The notes: a model not told the origin generated them from the letters alone. Positions 6,980 through 15,076 are shown, counted from the first letter of the stretch. The stretch: DNA of 18,080 nucleotides from Bacteroidota bacterium (GCA_023396415.1 JAEWWJ010000030.1:1-18080); one strand, 5' to 3'. Numbers and translations: made by a program.

Positions 6980-7740
6980 TGAAGATAAAATCAGTACTTG
7001 TTTCCCAACCCAAGCCGGTTGAATTCGAAAAATCCCCTTACAGTGAATTGGCAAAAAAATACAGTCTTACGATTGATTTTCATAAATTCATCAGCATTGA
7101 GGGAGTCAGCGCACGCGATTTTAGGCAGGAACGCATCTCGTTAAGCGACCAAACGGCCATCATAATGACCAGCCGCAACTCGGTGGATCATTTTTTTCGA
7201 ATTGCCAAAGAAATGCGTTTCGAGGTGCCTGAAACAATGAAGTATTTCTGTATTTCTGAATCAACAGCTTATTACTTACAGAAATACGTCCAGTTTAGGA
7301 AACGAAAAATCTTCCACGGGAAACAAAGTTTCAACGATCTTATTGACATCATCCGCAAGCACAAAGATGAGAAATTTTTATTGCCTTGCTCCGATATTCA
7401 TAAGGAAAGCATGGTGGAGCTTTTGGAACAAAACAAAATTGAGTTTACCAAGGCTGTTTTGTACCGCACCGTTGCCAGCAACCTGAGCAGCATCAAGTTA
7501 GAAAATTACGATATGGTGATTTTTTTCAGCCCGGCGGGAATCAAATCACTGCAAAAGAATTTTCCTAAATTCAAGCAGGGCGACAAAATTTTTGGAGGCT
7601 TTGGCGAGTCAACGTGTGAAGCCATCAAAGAAGCAGGTTTCACCCTCGCTATTGAAGCTCCCAGCAAAACTAGCCCTTCCATGACCATGGCCATTGAGGA
7701 GTACATTGAAGCTGAAAACAAAAAAGCCAGAAAAAAATAA
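6979..7740 (+). CDS. hemD: Uroporphyrinogen-III synthase
   Basis: Predicted cytoplasmic enzyme of 253 residues that closes hydroxymethylbilane with inversion of ring D to give uroporphyrinogen III, the branch-point precursor of haem, sirohaem and cobamides. HemD proteins diverge strongly in sequence; the assignment rests on length, on the bilobed pattern with TAIIMTSRNSVDHFF near residues 58-72 and the second-half MVIFFSPAGIKSLQK, and on the closing block GESTCEAIKEAG followed by a PSKTSPSMTMAIEEY tail. These are standard for Bacteroidota HemD. GTG 6976 is one codon upstream; ATG 6979 is preferred because it overlaps the TGA of the preceding small ORF. The gene is last in its operon and is followed by a strong terminator. 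No other haem gene is in the window. Confidence 0.85.
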   Translation: MKIKSVLVSQPKPVEFEKSPYSELAKKYSLTIDFHKFISIEGVSARDFRQERISLSDQTAIIMTSRNSVDHFFRIAKEMRFEVPETMKYFCISESTAYYLQKYVQFRKRKIFHGKQSFNDLIDIIRKHKDEKFLLPCSDIHKESMVELLEQNKIEFTKAVLYRTVASNLSSIKLENYDMVIFFSPAGIKSLQKNFPKFKQGDKIFGGFGESTCEAIKEAGFTLAIEAPSKTSPSMTMAIEEYIEAENKKARKK

Positions 7741-7783
7741 TGGAGACACCCTAAATTGTCCTTCATTTTCATCTCAACTGAAT

Positions 7784-7824
7784 AAAAAAGAGGCTGTCTA
7801 ACTTGATTAGACAGCCTCTTTTTT
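7784..7824. terminator. Bidirectional rho-independent terminator
   Basis: A perfect 18-bp inverted repeat (arms 7784-7801 and 7807-7824) with a 5-base loop CTTGA. The stem core is GAGGCTGTCTAA, and the arms begin with six A and end with six T, so it works as a terminator in both directions. It lies between the convergent hemD and the DUF5689 lipoprotein gene and serves both. Confidence 0.9.
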
Positions 7825-7874
7825 GTGCCTCTGGTTTTTTTATCCTTTCACTTTAATAATCCATCAACAAGATT

Positions 7875-10103
7875 TCAGAGGCCGATAAAAACATTGTCAA
7901 CCCGCATGGTAGTGCTTTGTGTTCCGCTTCCAACATATTTGAAAGCAACAGCAATTTTTCCTTGCGGAATATAAGCAGAGAGGTCAATGTCGCCCGATTC
8001 AACCCAAGCATTGTCGGCATCACTCTGCCCGGCGAGCGTAACAGTGATCGGTGTCCAAGTTGCAGCTGAAGGATTAATGCCATCGTAGTTGGTTGAAACA
8101 AGCACTGTCATTGGCACATCAGAACCATGCGCCCAATATGATTTGGCGGTTCTAAACCTGAGTTTTTTAGCCACGTCCATCTTCACATTGGGAGTAACAA
8201 GCCAAGTGATCATGCTGGGAAGATTAGAATTGTAGCCCGTGGACTGTGCATAACCATCGCCGGAGAACACTTTTCCTTGCCATTTACGGGTTCCCGCTTC
8301 GGCAATATTGACCCAACCTGAGAAAGCGATATCCGTGTTGTTGACTACGGATTGGAAATCTTCATTCACCATTTCCACCGGGTCGTTGCCACCGCCGCCG
8401 CCGCCGCCTCCTTCGAGTACAAAGTCAGCTGCCGTTCCGGGACAATCGCGCAAGCCTGCCACACCAAAGTACGTTCTTAAAGTGCCGGTGGCCTTGAGTT
8501 GTTTACCCAAATTACCCGGATTGTCCAAGAGATTCACTGCTGTGCGGAATTCCGTTCCTGCCGACATGTTCACGATCACACATTTTGTATAGTCGGTTTC
8601 GGTAGCTGAGCTTGCCAACAACACATTGGTAGCTGATGTAAAAGGTGCTGACCAATGAATATCTGCTGATGATTCAACTGAGCTGGTACCTGATTTTACT
8701 GAACCAACGATATATCCTTTTATCCAACCAACAACATAAGGATTGGCATTTTGGCTTTCGATGGCTTGTTCAATGGTGAAGGGTTCGTCAATGGTGCCAC
8801 CATTACCACCGCCGCCACCGCCCCCGCTTTGGGTGCCGATGTAAACGTTGTCAACGCGCATGGAAGTACTTTGGGTTCCGCTACCCACGTATTTGAAAGC
8901 CACGGCAATCTTGCCTTCAGGCATAAACGCTGAAAGGTCAATGTCGCCCGATTCAACCCAAGCATTGTCGGCATCACTTTGTCCTGCAATTTTTGCTGTT
9001 ATGGGAGTCCAAGAGGCAGCGGCAACATTCACACCATCAAAATTAGATGAAACGAGTACTGTCATCGGCACATTGGAGCCATGTTCCCAAAATGCCTTAG
9101 CCGTTTTAAACCTAAGTTTTTTAGGCACATCCATCTTCACATTGGGGGTAATAAGCCACGTAACCATGCTTTGAAGGTTGGAGTTGTAGCCCGAAGCTTG
9201 GGCATACCCATCGCCTGAGAACACTTTTCCTTGCCACTTGCGGTTTCCTGCTTCAGCAATATTGGTCCAACCTTGGATGGCGATATCAGTATTGTTGGTT
9301 GCAGATGCAAATTCTTCATTCACACCATCCACCGGGTCATCGCCACCGCCGCCGCCGGTTCCACAACGGTTGCCTGTCAAATTAACTTCGTTTGCAGAGC
9401 GGATATACAATTGCCATGTGGTATTGAACAAGCTGGCAACAGCAATCATACTGCCATTTCCGTTGGGAATGTTATTCTTTTGAAAACTAGCGAAATTACT
9501 GGTTCTTACAACGATGGTTTTTCCATCGCAATCTTCAATCAAACGGCTTGTCGCTGCATCAGCGGAGGCATAAGTGAATGCAGTGTCGCCGGCAATAAAC
9601 TGAACATTATCTAATTTAATCAGCTTTGCTTGGTAGTTTCCCGAAAGGATTTGACTGATGGTAACGGTTTCCGGCTCACGGTATTTTCCATTGGCCAAAA
9701 TGATGATATTGCTGTCGTTGTGCACATTGTCTAACTGCCGCATCTTGTTGTATTCCGATAGGATGACATTTTTCAGATAAATCCGCACCGAATCGCCTAC
9801 ACGAAGTCCACCAGATTCTTTCAAACGAAGGTTGATAGCACCGGTAGCATCTTGGATGTAGGAAGATTTGTAAATATTTCCTGAAACCTCGTCCATGGTC
9901 ACCACTCCGTAAACCGAAGCATCGGTGTTAAACTGGGTGGCTCCTGTGGTGTTGTACATTTCAATGAGCTCGCCAATGGTATAAACCTGTCCAACAGGAA
10001 TCGAAACGATGGGCGGTCTGTCAAAATCTTGTTTTACGCATGAACCGATGATTCCGGTTGCTAAAATCAATATCAAAAATTGAAATAACTTTTTCATTTT
10101 CAT
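7875..10103 (-). CDS. DUF5689 lipoprotein with two choice-of-anchor J-like domains and a DUF6359 domain
   Basis: Predicted surface or periplasmic lipoprotein of 742 residues. The signal MKMKKLFQFLILILATGIIG precedes S-Cys22, a lipobox-like lipidation site. Domains in order: DUF5689 (about 28-245; YTIGELIEMYN, SSYIQDATGAINLRL), a jelly-roll-like choice-of-anchor J-type domain (about 262-423), a DUF6359 domain (about 437-563; WIKGYIVGSV, NPGNLGKQLKATGTL), and a second copy of the J-type domain (about 579-742). The two J-type copies are about 80% identical by hand count. The three junctions are glycine-rich linkers of 5 to 9 Gly. The protein ends with the last domain, without a T9SS signal. It follows the TonB-dependent receptor by 33 bases and is probably co-transcribed with it. 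By position it may be the receptor's surface partner; the ligand is unknown. Confidence 0.82.
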   Translation of the reverse strand: MKMKKLFQFLILILATGIIGSCVKQDFDRPPIVSIPVGQVYTIGELIEMYNTTGATQFNTDASVYGVVTMDEVSGNIYKSSYIQDATGAINLRLKESGGLRVGDSVRIYLKNVILSEYNKMRQLDNVHNDSNIIILANGKYREPETVTISQILSGNYQAKLIKLDNVQFIAGDTAFTYASADAATSRLIEDCDGKTIVVRTSNFASFQKNNIPNGNGSMIAVASLFNTTWQLYIRSANEVNLTGNRCGTGGGGGDDPVDGVNEEFASATNNTDIAIQGWTNIAEAGNRKWQGKVFSGDGYAQASGYNSNLQSMVTWLITPNVKMDVPKKLRFKTAKAFWEHGSNVPMTVLVSSNFDGVNVAAASWTPITAKIAGQSDADNAWVESGDIDLSAFMPEGKIAVAFKYVGSGTQSTSMRVDNVYIGTQSGGGGGGGNGGTIDEPFTIEQAIESQNANPYVVGWIKGYIVGSVKSGTSSVESSADIHWSAPFTSATNVLLASSATETDYTKCVIVNMSAGTEFRTAVNLLDNPGNLGKQLKATGTLRTYFGVAGLRDCPGTAADFVLEGGGGGGGGNDPVEMVNEDFQSVVNNTDIAFSGWVNIAEAGTRKWQGKVFSGDGYAQSTGYNSNLPSMITWLVTPNVKMDVAKKLRFRTAKSYWAHGSDVPMTVLVSTNYDGINPSAATWTPITVTLAGQSDADNAWVESGDIDLSAYIPQGKIAVAFKYVGSGTQSTTMRVDNVFIGL
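7881..8369 (-). repeat. Intragenic domain repeat, copy 2 (C-terminal)
   Basis: Encodes the second choice-of-anchor J-type domain of the DUF5689 lipoprotein. Blocks such as RKWQGKVFSGDGYAQ, AGQSDADNAWVESGDIDLSA and GKIAVAFKYVGSGTQST are identical in both copies, pointing to duplication within the gene. The second copy begins just after the eight-glycine linker encoded by a CCG run (8392-8408, plus strand). Confidence 0.85.
8835..9320 (-). repeat. Intragenic domain repeat, copy 1 (N-terminal)
   Basis: The first choice-of-anchor J-type domain of the same lipoprotein, about 950 bases from copy 2 and in the same orientation. I count about 29 differences over about 152 aligned residues, many conservative. 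The copies are separated by the DUF6359 domain and glycine linkers. Confidence 0.85.
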
Positions 10104-10136
10104 TCTTTTATGTTCTTAAAACTTTATTGATTCAAA

Positions 10137-12644
10137 TTACAATCTAAAGGTGAGATTAATATAATAGGTGGTTCCATACATATAGGAATACTTCTCGGGG
10201 AAGCGATTGGGATCGTTGAGGTCGGTACGTAGCTGCTCATAACCCCAAATAACGAGGTCTTTGCTGTTCAAAATATTATTAACACTCACATTGATAGCAA
10301 CATAGTGTTTTTTTATGATCCATGACTTACCCCCAAAAAAGTCGAGGGTAAAACCACCATCAAGTTTGGGTTGGTCTAAAACCTGATCAATACGCAAGTC
10401 ACCTTCTTTATAATTGCTCATGGCTTTGGCGGTATGGTTGTCAGGGTTTGGCTCAAGATAAGCGTTGTCAAAGTAATTGCCTGTTACACCGGCGAACCAG
10501 TATTTTGGGGAGTTGTAGCGCAAACCCGCGGAAGCAATGGTTTGAGGTGAGCCACCCACATAATAATTTTTAAGATAAACAACGCGATTTTCGGCAAGCA
10601 GGGCAGCGTCATTGTCAATGGAGATGCTTACCGTGGGCCTGTTGGTATAAATATTTTGGCTTTGCCCGAAAACGGCATGAGCCGATAGTGTTGGTGAGAA
10701 CGTAAATTCGGCGCCTACTTCAATACCTTGACTTTGCTGATCCACACCTTGCATGATGTAATTGATAAAGTGGAGCAAGTCTTCGTGGTAATAGCTTCTC
10801 ACCCAAAGGTTGTCTTTGATTTGGGTGTGATACAGCGTCACTCTTGCTTTCAAGTTGGGAGCGCGAAGCACATAACTGATATCGCCGGCCATCACTTTTT
10901 CGCTGGTGAGGTTGTCAACGGCAAAGTCGCGTGTTCGGGGCGAGATGTAGGCATCTCTAAAATTGGGTGCTCGGTGCAGATAAGCTCCGTTGGCCACGAT
11001 ATAGTTACGACCGTCAATGGCATAAGAAACGCCGGCCTTCCCGCCAAGATTGAGGAAGTTGTTCTTTTTTGAATCGCCATAAGAAGCATCAGGGAAGCGG
11101 CCATTTTGCATCTTTCCGGTTCTCCAAAAGGTGGTGGCATTCAGTTCGGCGGCACCATAAAATTCAAATTTATTGTACTTATATTCCATTTGACCCCACA
11201 GACGGGCATTGTTTACATTGGCCAAGTAGTCATAACCAAACACATCGCCTTCTTTGACGATGCGGTTGGGGTTGCGCAAATCGTTTTGTGCCGCAGTAGT
11301 GATGGTCATTGATTCTTGATCGGAGTACTTGTCAATGTCGAGCCAAAAATCACCTCCTAAAAGATCAGCTATTCGTTTATGGTGGCGTGTTTTAGAACTT
11401 GAAACAATAAGCCCTCCAACCACACGGGCAGCGACATTGAGCTGGTGCTGTGCATTGATGTTAAGTCCAAATTCATTTTTATCCATCCTTCTGTCTTCGA
11501 CAATAAACTTCGATTTGTTTCCGGAATAACTTGTGCCGGAGCCATTGGCGTTGTCCACTGTGGTGAGCTGTGAGCTGTTGGCAAAATAAAAATGATCCCA
11601 ATTGATTTGTCTGAAACTCTCGTTATTTTTCCACAAGTTGGTATATTTTTCAAAGTTTACCACATCACCGATACGCTTGTAGTAGCTTGGCATGTTGCGG
11701 TAATAGTCGGGTCGGGGGTCGTTGGCTTCGGTCCAGTCGAGGGCTGACGATCCGCCACGGCCAAACCAATAATAACCTGTGGTTTGAATCTTGGTTTTTT
11801 CGGTAGGTGTCCAATAATGCGTGAGTTGCATCATGGGCTGGTGGAAATTGCTGACACGTGCATTGCGTACTTCTCCATTTTGATACCCCCAGTTGGAATT
11901 GTAAAAATTTGAACCAGAAAGATCGTAGGCTTCCTGAACGCTGACGCCTGAATAACCCCTTTTTGTCGGAGCGGCAAATGCAAGCAAACCGAAACTGTGA
12001 CGGCTGTTTACGCGTTTTTCGACAGAGGCGAAGTAGCCATAGGAATCGTAAAATGTTCCGGGAACATAGCCTTCTTGCGACCAGCGGCGAGAGCCCGAAA
12101 GGGTAAAAGCCCAGCCATTTTCCTGCATTCCGGTGGCATACATAAACATGATGCGGTTGTTGTAGCTTCGGTTAGAGGCGGCATAACTCAAGCTGGCTGT
12201 TTTACGATAGCTGCCGGCACGAGCAAGAATATTGGTTACACCACCGATGCCGCCAAACGACCAATCGCTGGCTGCCACGGCATTTGCGATCTCGGTATTG
12301 CGTACTGCGTCGTTCAATCCGCCCCAACTCGACCACGAAGCACGACCGGTTTCGTTGTCGTTCATCATCACACCATTGAAATGCACATTGGTGTTTTCCG
12401 AATCGAGACCACGCATACGAAAGCGTACCGAACCAAAGTTAAAACCTGCTGTAGAAACAAAAATATCGCGCGAAGATTGCAGTAACCCTGATATCTCATT
12501 GGATGAACTGCTTCCTTCAAAATCCGATTCCGACAAGTTGATCGTTGGCAGAATCACTTGCTGAACCACCGTACTGGTGTCTGTTTGTGCTGATGCTACA
12601 ACAGCAAACAGAAGTCCGAAAATGATAAATAGAACTTTTTGCAT
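10137..12644 (-). CDS. TonB-dependent outer-membrane receptor (DUF5689-partner type)
   Basis: Outer-membrane active transporter of 835 residues. The start is ATG 12644, giving the signal peptide MQKVLFIIFGLLFAVVASA with cleavage before Gln20; the frame is open to 12866, but that would bury the signal. A TonB-box-like stretch (VILPTINLSESDFE) comes straight after the mature N-terminus, without the carboxypeptidase-regulatory domain usual in SusC proteins. The plug follows: SSRDIFVSTAGFNFGSVRFR, GLDSENTNVHFNG and SSWGGLNDAVRNTE, all typical of a conserved Bacteroidota receptor family. The remainder is beta-barrel with many aromatic-rich strands, ending in YYINLTFRL with a C-terminal aromatic strand. 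No SusD gene is adjacent; the DUF5689 lipoprotein 33 bases downstream takes that place. A divergent secreted EEP enzyme suggests import of a product of phosphoester cleavage; the substrate is inferred only. Confidence 0.9.
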   Translation of the reverse strand: MQKVLFIIFGLLFAVVASAQTDTSTVVQQVILPTINLSESDFEGSSSSNEISGLLQSSRDIFVSTAGFNFGSVRFRMRGLDSENTNVHFNGVMMNDNETGRASWSSWGGLNDAVRNTEIANAVAASDWSFGGIGGVTNILARAGSYRKTASLSYAASNRSYNNRIMFMYATGMQENGWAFTLSGSRRWSQEGYVPGTFYDSYGYFASVEKRVNSRHSFGLLAFAAPTKRGYSGVSVQEAYDLSGSNFYNSNWGYQNGEVRNARVSNFHQPMMQLTHYWTPTEKTKIQTTGYYWFGRGGSSALDWTEANDPRPDYYRNMPSYYKRIGDVVNFEKYTNLWKNNESFRQINWDHFYFANSSQLTTVDNANGSGTSYSGNKSKFIVEDRRMDKNEFGLNINAQHQLNVAARVVGGLIVSSSKTRHHKRIADLLGGDFWLDIDKYSDQESMTITTAAQNDLRNPNRIVKEGDVFGYDYLANVNNARLWGQMEYKYNKFEFYGAAELNATTFWRTGKMQNGRFPDASYGDSKKNNFLNLGGKAGVSYAIDGRNYIVANGAYLHRAPNFRDAYISPRTRDFAVDNLTSEKVMAGDISYVLRAPNLKARVTLYHTQIKDNLWVRSYYHEDLLHFINYIMQGVDQQSQGIEVGAEFTFSPTLSAHAVFGQSQNIYTNRPTVSISIDNDAALLAENRVVYLKNYYVGGSPQTIASAGLRYNSPKYWFAGVTGNYFDNAYLEPNPDNHTAKAMSNYKEGDLRIDQVLDQPKLDGGFTLDFFGGKSWIIKKHYVAINVSVNNILNSKDLVIWGYEQLRTDLNDPNRFPEKYSYMYGTTYYINLTFRL

Positions 12645-12770
12645 AATATGAATTGAGATTGTATGAAAAAAATCATTAATTACAGCATCAATAACTCCTT
12701 CTTCGTAAAAAAAACATCTGTTGAGAAGCCAAAAACTTAAAACAGACGCTTCCTCTATTTCAAAGGGCGA

Positions 12771-12778
12771 CAAAGTTA
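12771..12778 (-). promoter_or_regulatory. Candidate -7 element for the receptor-lipoprotein operon
   Basis: Minus-strand TAACTTTG matches TAnnTTTG and points at the TonB-dependent receptor, leaving a leader of about 120 bases. No convincing -33 TTTG at 19-20 bases was found, so it is a single-box call. Confidence 0.35.
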
Positions 12779-12823
12779 GTTTTTTAGCCCAATTGATTAT
12801 CAGCCTGGCAAGATGTTTATTCC

Positions 12824-12831
12824 TACATTTG
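12824..12831 (+). promoter_or_regulatory. Candidate -7 element for the EEP enzyme gene
   Basis: Plus-strand TACATTTG matches TAnnTTTG, 118 bases before the ATG at 12949. It faces away from the minus-strand element 45 bases to the left, so the two could share control. The -33 region is not convincing. Confidence 0.33.
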
Positions 12832-12948
12832 CAACATTTCGCAAAAGAAGGCTGATTTATTGCCAAAAGTATCAGAAATTTGCGGGTAATTTATCGGTTT
12901 AGGTTGAAATAGTTTCATTTTATTGATTCATTAAAAACGTTCCATTTC

Positions 12949-14004
12949 ATGAAGAAGAGCTCACTCATTTCTATTCTTTTCTTTGTTAATCTTGTTTTTT
13001 TAACCACCTCGAACGCTTACTCTCAGGAAAAACGCGCTTTTATGGTTGGCTGTATTGCTTTTTATAACCTCGAAAATCTTTTCGACACCATCAACGATCC
13101 CGAAAAGAACGATGAGGAATACCTGCCCGGAAGCGAGATCAATTGGGACACGAAAAAGTACCTTTCCAAGCTGCACAATATGTCTCAAGCTATTGCCGGC
13201 ATTGGCACCGACATCACTCCCGATGGGGCTGCTATCCTTGGGGTTTCTGAAATTGAAAACAAACAAGTGCTGCTCGATCTTGCCGCTATGGACGTTTTAA
13301 AAGATCGCAATTATCAGGTAATTCATTACGATAGCCCGGATTTAAGAGGTGTTGACGTTGGTTTGCTTTATCAACCCAAATATTTTCAACCTACAGCCAC
13401 CAAATCATACCGCCTTCGCGTGGAAGGAAGTCCGCGTTTTATCACCCGCGATCAATTGCTGGTTTCGGGAATGTTTGACGGAGAGGAAATGCACTTTATT
13501 GTGAATCACTGGCCCTCGCGGCGTGGAGGCGAAAAACGTTCACTCCCTTTCCGTATGGCGGCCGCCGAATTGAATCGTCATCTCGTTGATTCGCTCCTCA
13601 ACATCAATCCTGACGCCAAAATAGTGGTGATGGGCGACATGAACGACAACCCAACAAATAAGAGCATGACTGTGGGTTTGAGGGCACACAACAACATGAA
13701 AAAACTTGAAAAAGGCGACCTTTACAACCCAATGACTACCCTTTATAAAAAAGGAGTCGGTAGCACCGCATGGAGAGATACTTGGAGTCTTTTTGACCAA
13801 ATAGTGGTGAGCCAAGCCCTGATCGGAAAAGATTTTAAATCTTACCAACTTTTCACTGCAAAGGTGTACAACAAAGTTGATCTTACCCAAAAAAGTGGAC
13901 GTTTCAAAGGCTATCCTTGGCGCACTTATGTAGGTGGAGAATACCAAGGTGGCTATAGCGACCACTTTCCAACCTATATTCTTCTAACCAAAGAAGTAGA
14001 ATAA
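12949..14004 (+). CDS. Secreted endonuclease/exonuclease/phosphatase (EEP) family protein
   Basis: Predicted exported metal-dependent phosphoesterase of 351 residues. A signal peptide of about 25 residues ends at SNAYSQ. The DNase I-like EEP motifs are all visible in order: FYNLENLFD (Asn40, Asn43), the metal-binding Glu101 in GVSEIEN, the catalytic His187 in VNHWPSRRGGE, the Asp230/Asn232 pair in MGDMNDNP, Asp283 in WSLFDQIVVS, and the final Asp338-His339 in GYSDHFP. The set is complete, so the protein should be active. Members cut DNA, RNA, inositol phosphates or lipid phosphates; the HWPSRRGGE type is common in secreted Bacteroidota endonuclease-like proteins. It is divergent from the TonB-dependent receptor/DUF5689 operon, suggesting joint use in nucleic acid or phosphate scavenging. 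There is no T9SS tail, so periplasmic location is more likely than secretion by that route. Confidence 0.88.
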   Translation: MKKSSLISILFFVNLVFLTTSNAYSQEKRAFMVGCIAFYNLENLFDTINDPEKNDEEYLPGSEINWDTKKYLSKLHNMSQAIAGIGTDITPDGAAILGVSEIENKQVLLDLAAMDVLKDRNYQVIHYDSPDLRGVDVGLLYQPKYFQPTATKSYRLRVEGSPRFITRDQLLVSGMFDGEEMHFIVNHWPSRRGGEKRSLPFRMAAAELNRHLVDSLLNINPDAKIVVMGDMNDNPTNKSMTVGLRAHNNMKKLEKGDLYNPMTTLYKKGVGSTAWRDTWSLFDQIVVSQALIGKDFKSYQLFTAKVYNKVDLTQKSGRFKGYPWRTYVGGEYQGGYSDHFPTYILLTKEVE

Positions 14005-14072
14005 CTTCTCAAATACCAATGAAAGTGTAATGACTTAAATTTTGTACGGATAAAACCGACGATCCCTCAAAA

Positions 14073-14113
14073 CCAAAAAACGGACAACTTCAATGAAGCA
14101 GCCGGTTTTTTGG
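14073..14113. terminator. Probable bidirectional terminator between the EEP gene and folE
   Basis: CCAAAAAACGG (14073-14083) pairs with CCGGTTTTTTGG (14102-14113) with a one-base bulge, and the loop holds a small CTTC/GAAG stem (14088-14091, 14095-14098). The A6/T6 arms give a T-tract in either direction. It follows the EEP stop by about 70 bases and lies about 95 bases beyond the folE stop. Confidence 0.65.
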
Positions 14114-14207
14114 CTTTCGTAGGTGAGTAATTGTTAGTAATTAATAGTAGCAAACCTGACGTTACTTTTCTTCCAGCCTATAAAAGAAGCAGGATAAAAA
14201 GTAAAAT

Positions 14208-14936
14208 TTAATTTTTCATGCCGATGTAGGTGAGCAATTCATCACGAGTTTTTTGGTTTAAAAAGGCGCCTGAATATTCGGCTGTGATGGTGGTACTTTG
14301 ATGGTCTTGGATGCCGCGTGAAGCCACACACAAATGCTTAGCATCAATCACAACGGCAACATCTTCGGTATTTAATACTTTTTTTAACTCATTCACTATT
14401 TGTACGGTAAGACGTTCTTGCACTTGTGGGCGACGCGCAAAATAATCTACAATACGGTTGAGTTTCGACAGGCCAATGACCTTGTCGGTGGCGATGTAGG
14501 CAATGTGCGCCTTTCCATAAATGGGCAAAAAATGATGCTCACAGGTAGTGTTGAGGGTAATGTTTTTTTCAACAAGCATTTGTCCATAACGGAATTTATT
14601 GTCGAAAACCGACATCTTGGGTTTGTTTTCGGGGTTGAGGCCGTGAAAAATTTCTTTCACAAACATCTTGGCTACCCGATGCGGTGTTCCACTTAGGCTG
14701 TCGTCAGACATATCCAAGCCAAGAGTTTCCATGATCTGCGAAAAATGATTTTCGATGATTGACATCTTCTGGTCGTCAGTCATCAAAAAAGCATCATCGC
14801 GCAATGGCGTTTCAATACTGGTGGCGTGGTGCTCATCGCCCATGATTTCGGCTTCCATCCATGAGTGCATGGAGTGAGATTTTCCGTTTCCGTTCAAAGG
14901 TTCTGCAAATTTAGGAGCTAATGTATTTAGTTTCAT
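14208..14936 (-). CDS. folE: GTP cyclohydrolase I
   Basis: Converts GTP to 7,8-dihydroneopterin triphosphate with release of formate, the first step to folate and other pterins; cytoplasmic, decameric in the E. coli enzyme. Length is 242 residues. The zinc ligands of the E. coli enzyme (Cys110, His113, Cys181) map by exact spacing to Cys132, His135 and Cys203 in TTCEHHFLP and HLCVASRGIQD. Other family blocks are SGTPHRVAKMF, GLSKLNRIVDYFARRPQVQERLT and TITAEYSGAF. An N-terminal stretch of about 50 residues, rich in His, Met and acidic residues, precedes the family core and is poorly conserved. ATG 14936 is used; internal Met23 and Met27 are possible starts. The upstream 140 bases carry two GTTTA-type dyads, suggesting specific control. 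It lies downstream of mfd on the same strand. Confidence 0.96.
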   Translation of the reverse strand: MKLNTLAPKFAEPLNGNGKSHSMHSWMEAEIMGDEHHATSIETPLRDDAFLMTDDQKMSIIENHFSQIMETLGLDMSDDSLSGTPHRVAKMFVKEIFHGLNPENKPKMSVFDNKFRYGQMLVEKNITLNTTCEHHFLPIYGKAHIAYIATDKVIGLSKLNRIVDYFARRPQVQERLTVQIVNELKKVLNTEDVAVVIDAKHLCVASRGIQDHQSTTITAEYSGAFLNQKTRDELLTYIGMKN

Positions 14937-14952
14937 TTTGTCTGATTTTTTA

Positions 14953-14976
14953 GATGTTTAATGATCTTTAAACATC
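14953..14976. promoter_or_regulatory. Dyad GATGTTTA-N8-TAAACATC upstream of folE (possible operator)
   Basis: Perfect 8-bp inverted repeat, arms at 14953-14960 and 14969-14976, 17 bases before the folE ATG. With such a short gap to the start it could act as a repressor site or as a hairpin over the initiation region. It shares the core GTTTA with the dyad further upstream. Confidence 0.45.
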
Positions 14977-14988
14977 ACTACGTCTATT

Positions 14989-15020
14989 TTGTTTAACCTT
15001 TTAGTATATTAATTAAACAA
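14989..15020. promoter_or_regulatory. Dyad TTGTTTAA-N16-TTAAACAA upstream of folE (possible operator)
   Basis: Perfect 8-bp inverted repeat, arms at 14989-14996 and 15013-15020, in the AT-rich folE leader. The 16-base spacer would hold promoter elements between the half-sites, as in several dimeric regulators. No TAnnTTTG box was found on the folE strand here, so folE may use another promoter type or read-through from mfd. Confidence 0.45.
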
Positions 15021-15076
15021 TAAATTATAAAACGCACATAGTGAATGAATTGTAGAAAATAAAAAAAGTGGAAATG

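Larger units (their letters stand above)
12645..12948. other. Divergent intergenic regulatory region
   Basis: These 304 bases separate the receptor and the EEP enzyme. They hold a minus-strand -7 candidate (12771-12778), a plus-strand -7 candidate (12824-12831) and a short TTTGC/GCAAA dyad (12828-12832, 12841-12845) overlapping the latter. The minus-strand frame is open through most of it, but the composition and the internal signal peptide argue against coding. I see no RNA gene or riboswitch. Confidence 0.5.

Noticed and set aside
7741..7874. Possible small RNA at the strong hairpin near 7784-7824
   Set aside because: The perfect stem with flanking A6/T6 between two convergent genes is fully explained as a shared terminator.
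8308..8592. Proline-rich plus-strand ORF opposite the lipoprotein
   Set aside because: The polyproline is the reverse reading of the glycine-linker CCG run, not a real protein.
11997..12485. 162-codon plus-strand ORF opposite the receptor plug region
   Set aside because: Antisense shadow of the conserved plug domain; no recognisable protein features.
12645..12866. N-terminal extension of the TonB-dependent receptor by 74 codons (frame open to 12866)
   Set aside because: The extension would bury a clear signal peptide that starts at ATG 12644, contains no recognisable domain and covers the candidate promoter region.
14990..15060. AT-rich folE leader as a possible replication origin or riboswitch
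   Set aside because: Only two short dyads are visible; no DnaA-box cluster or aptamer-like conserved core was recognised.
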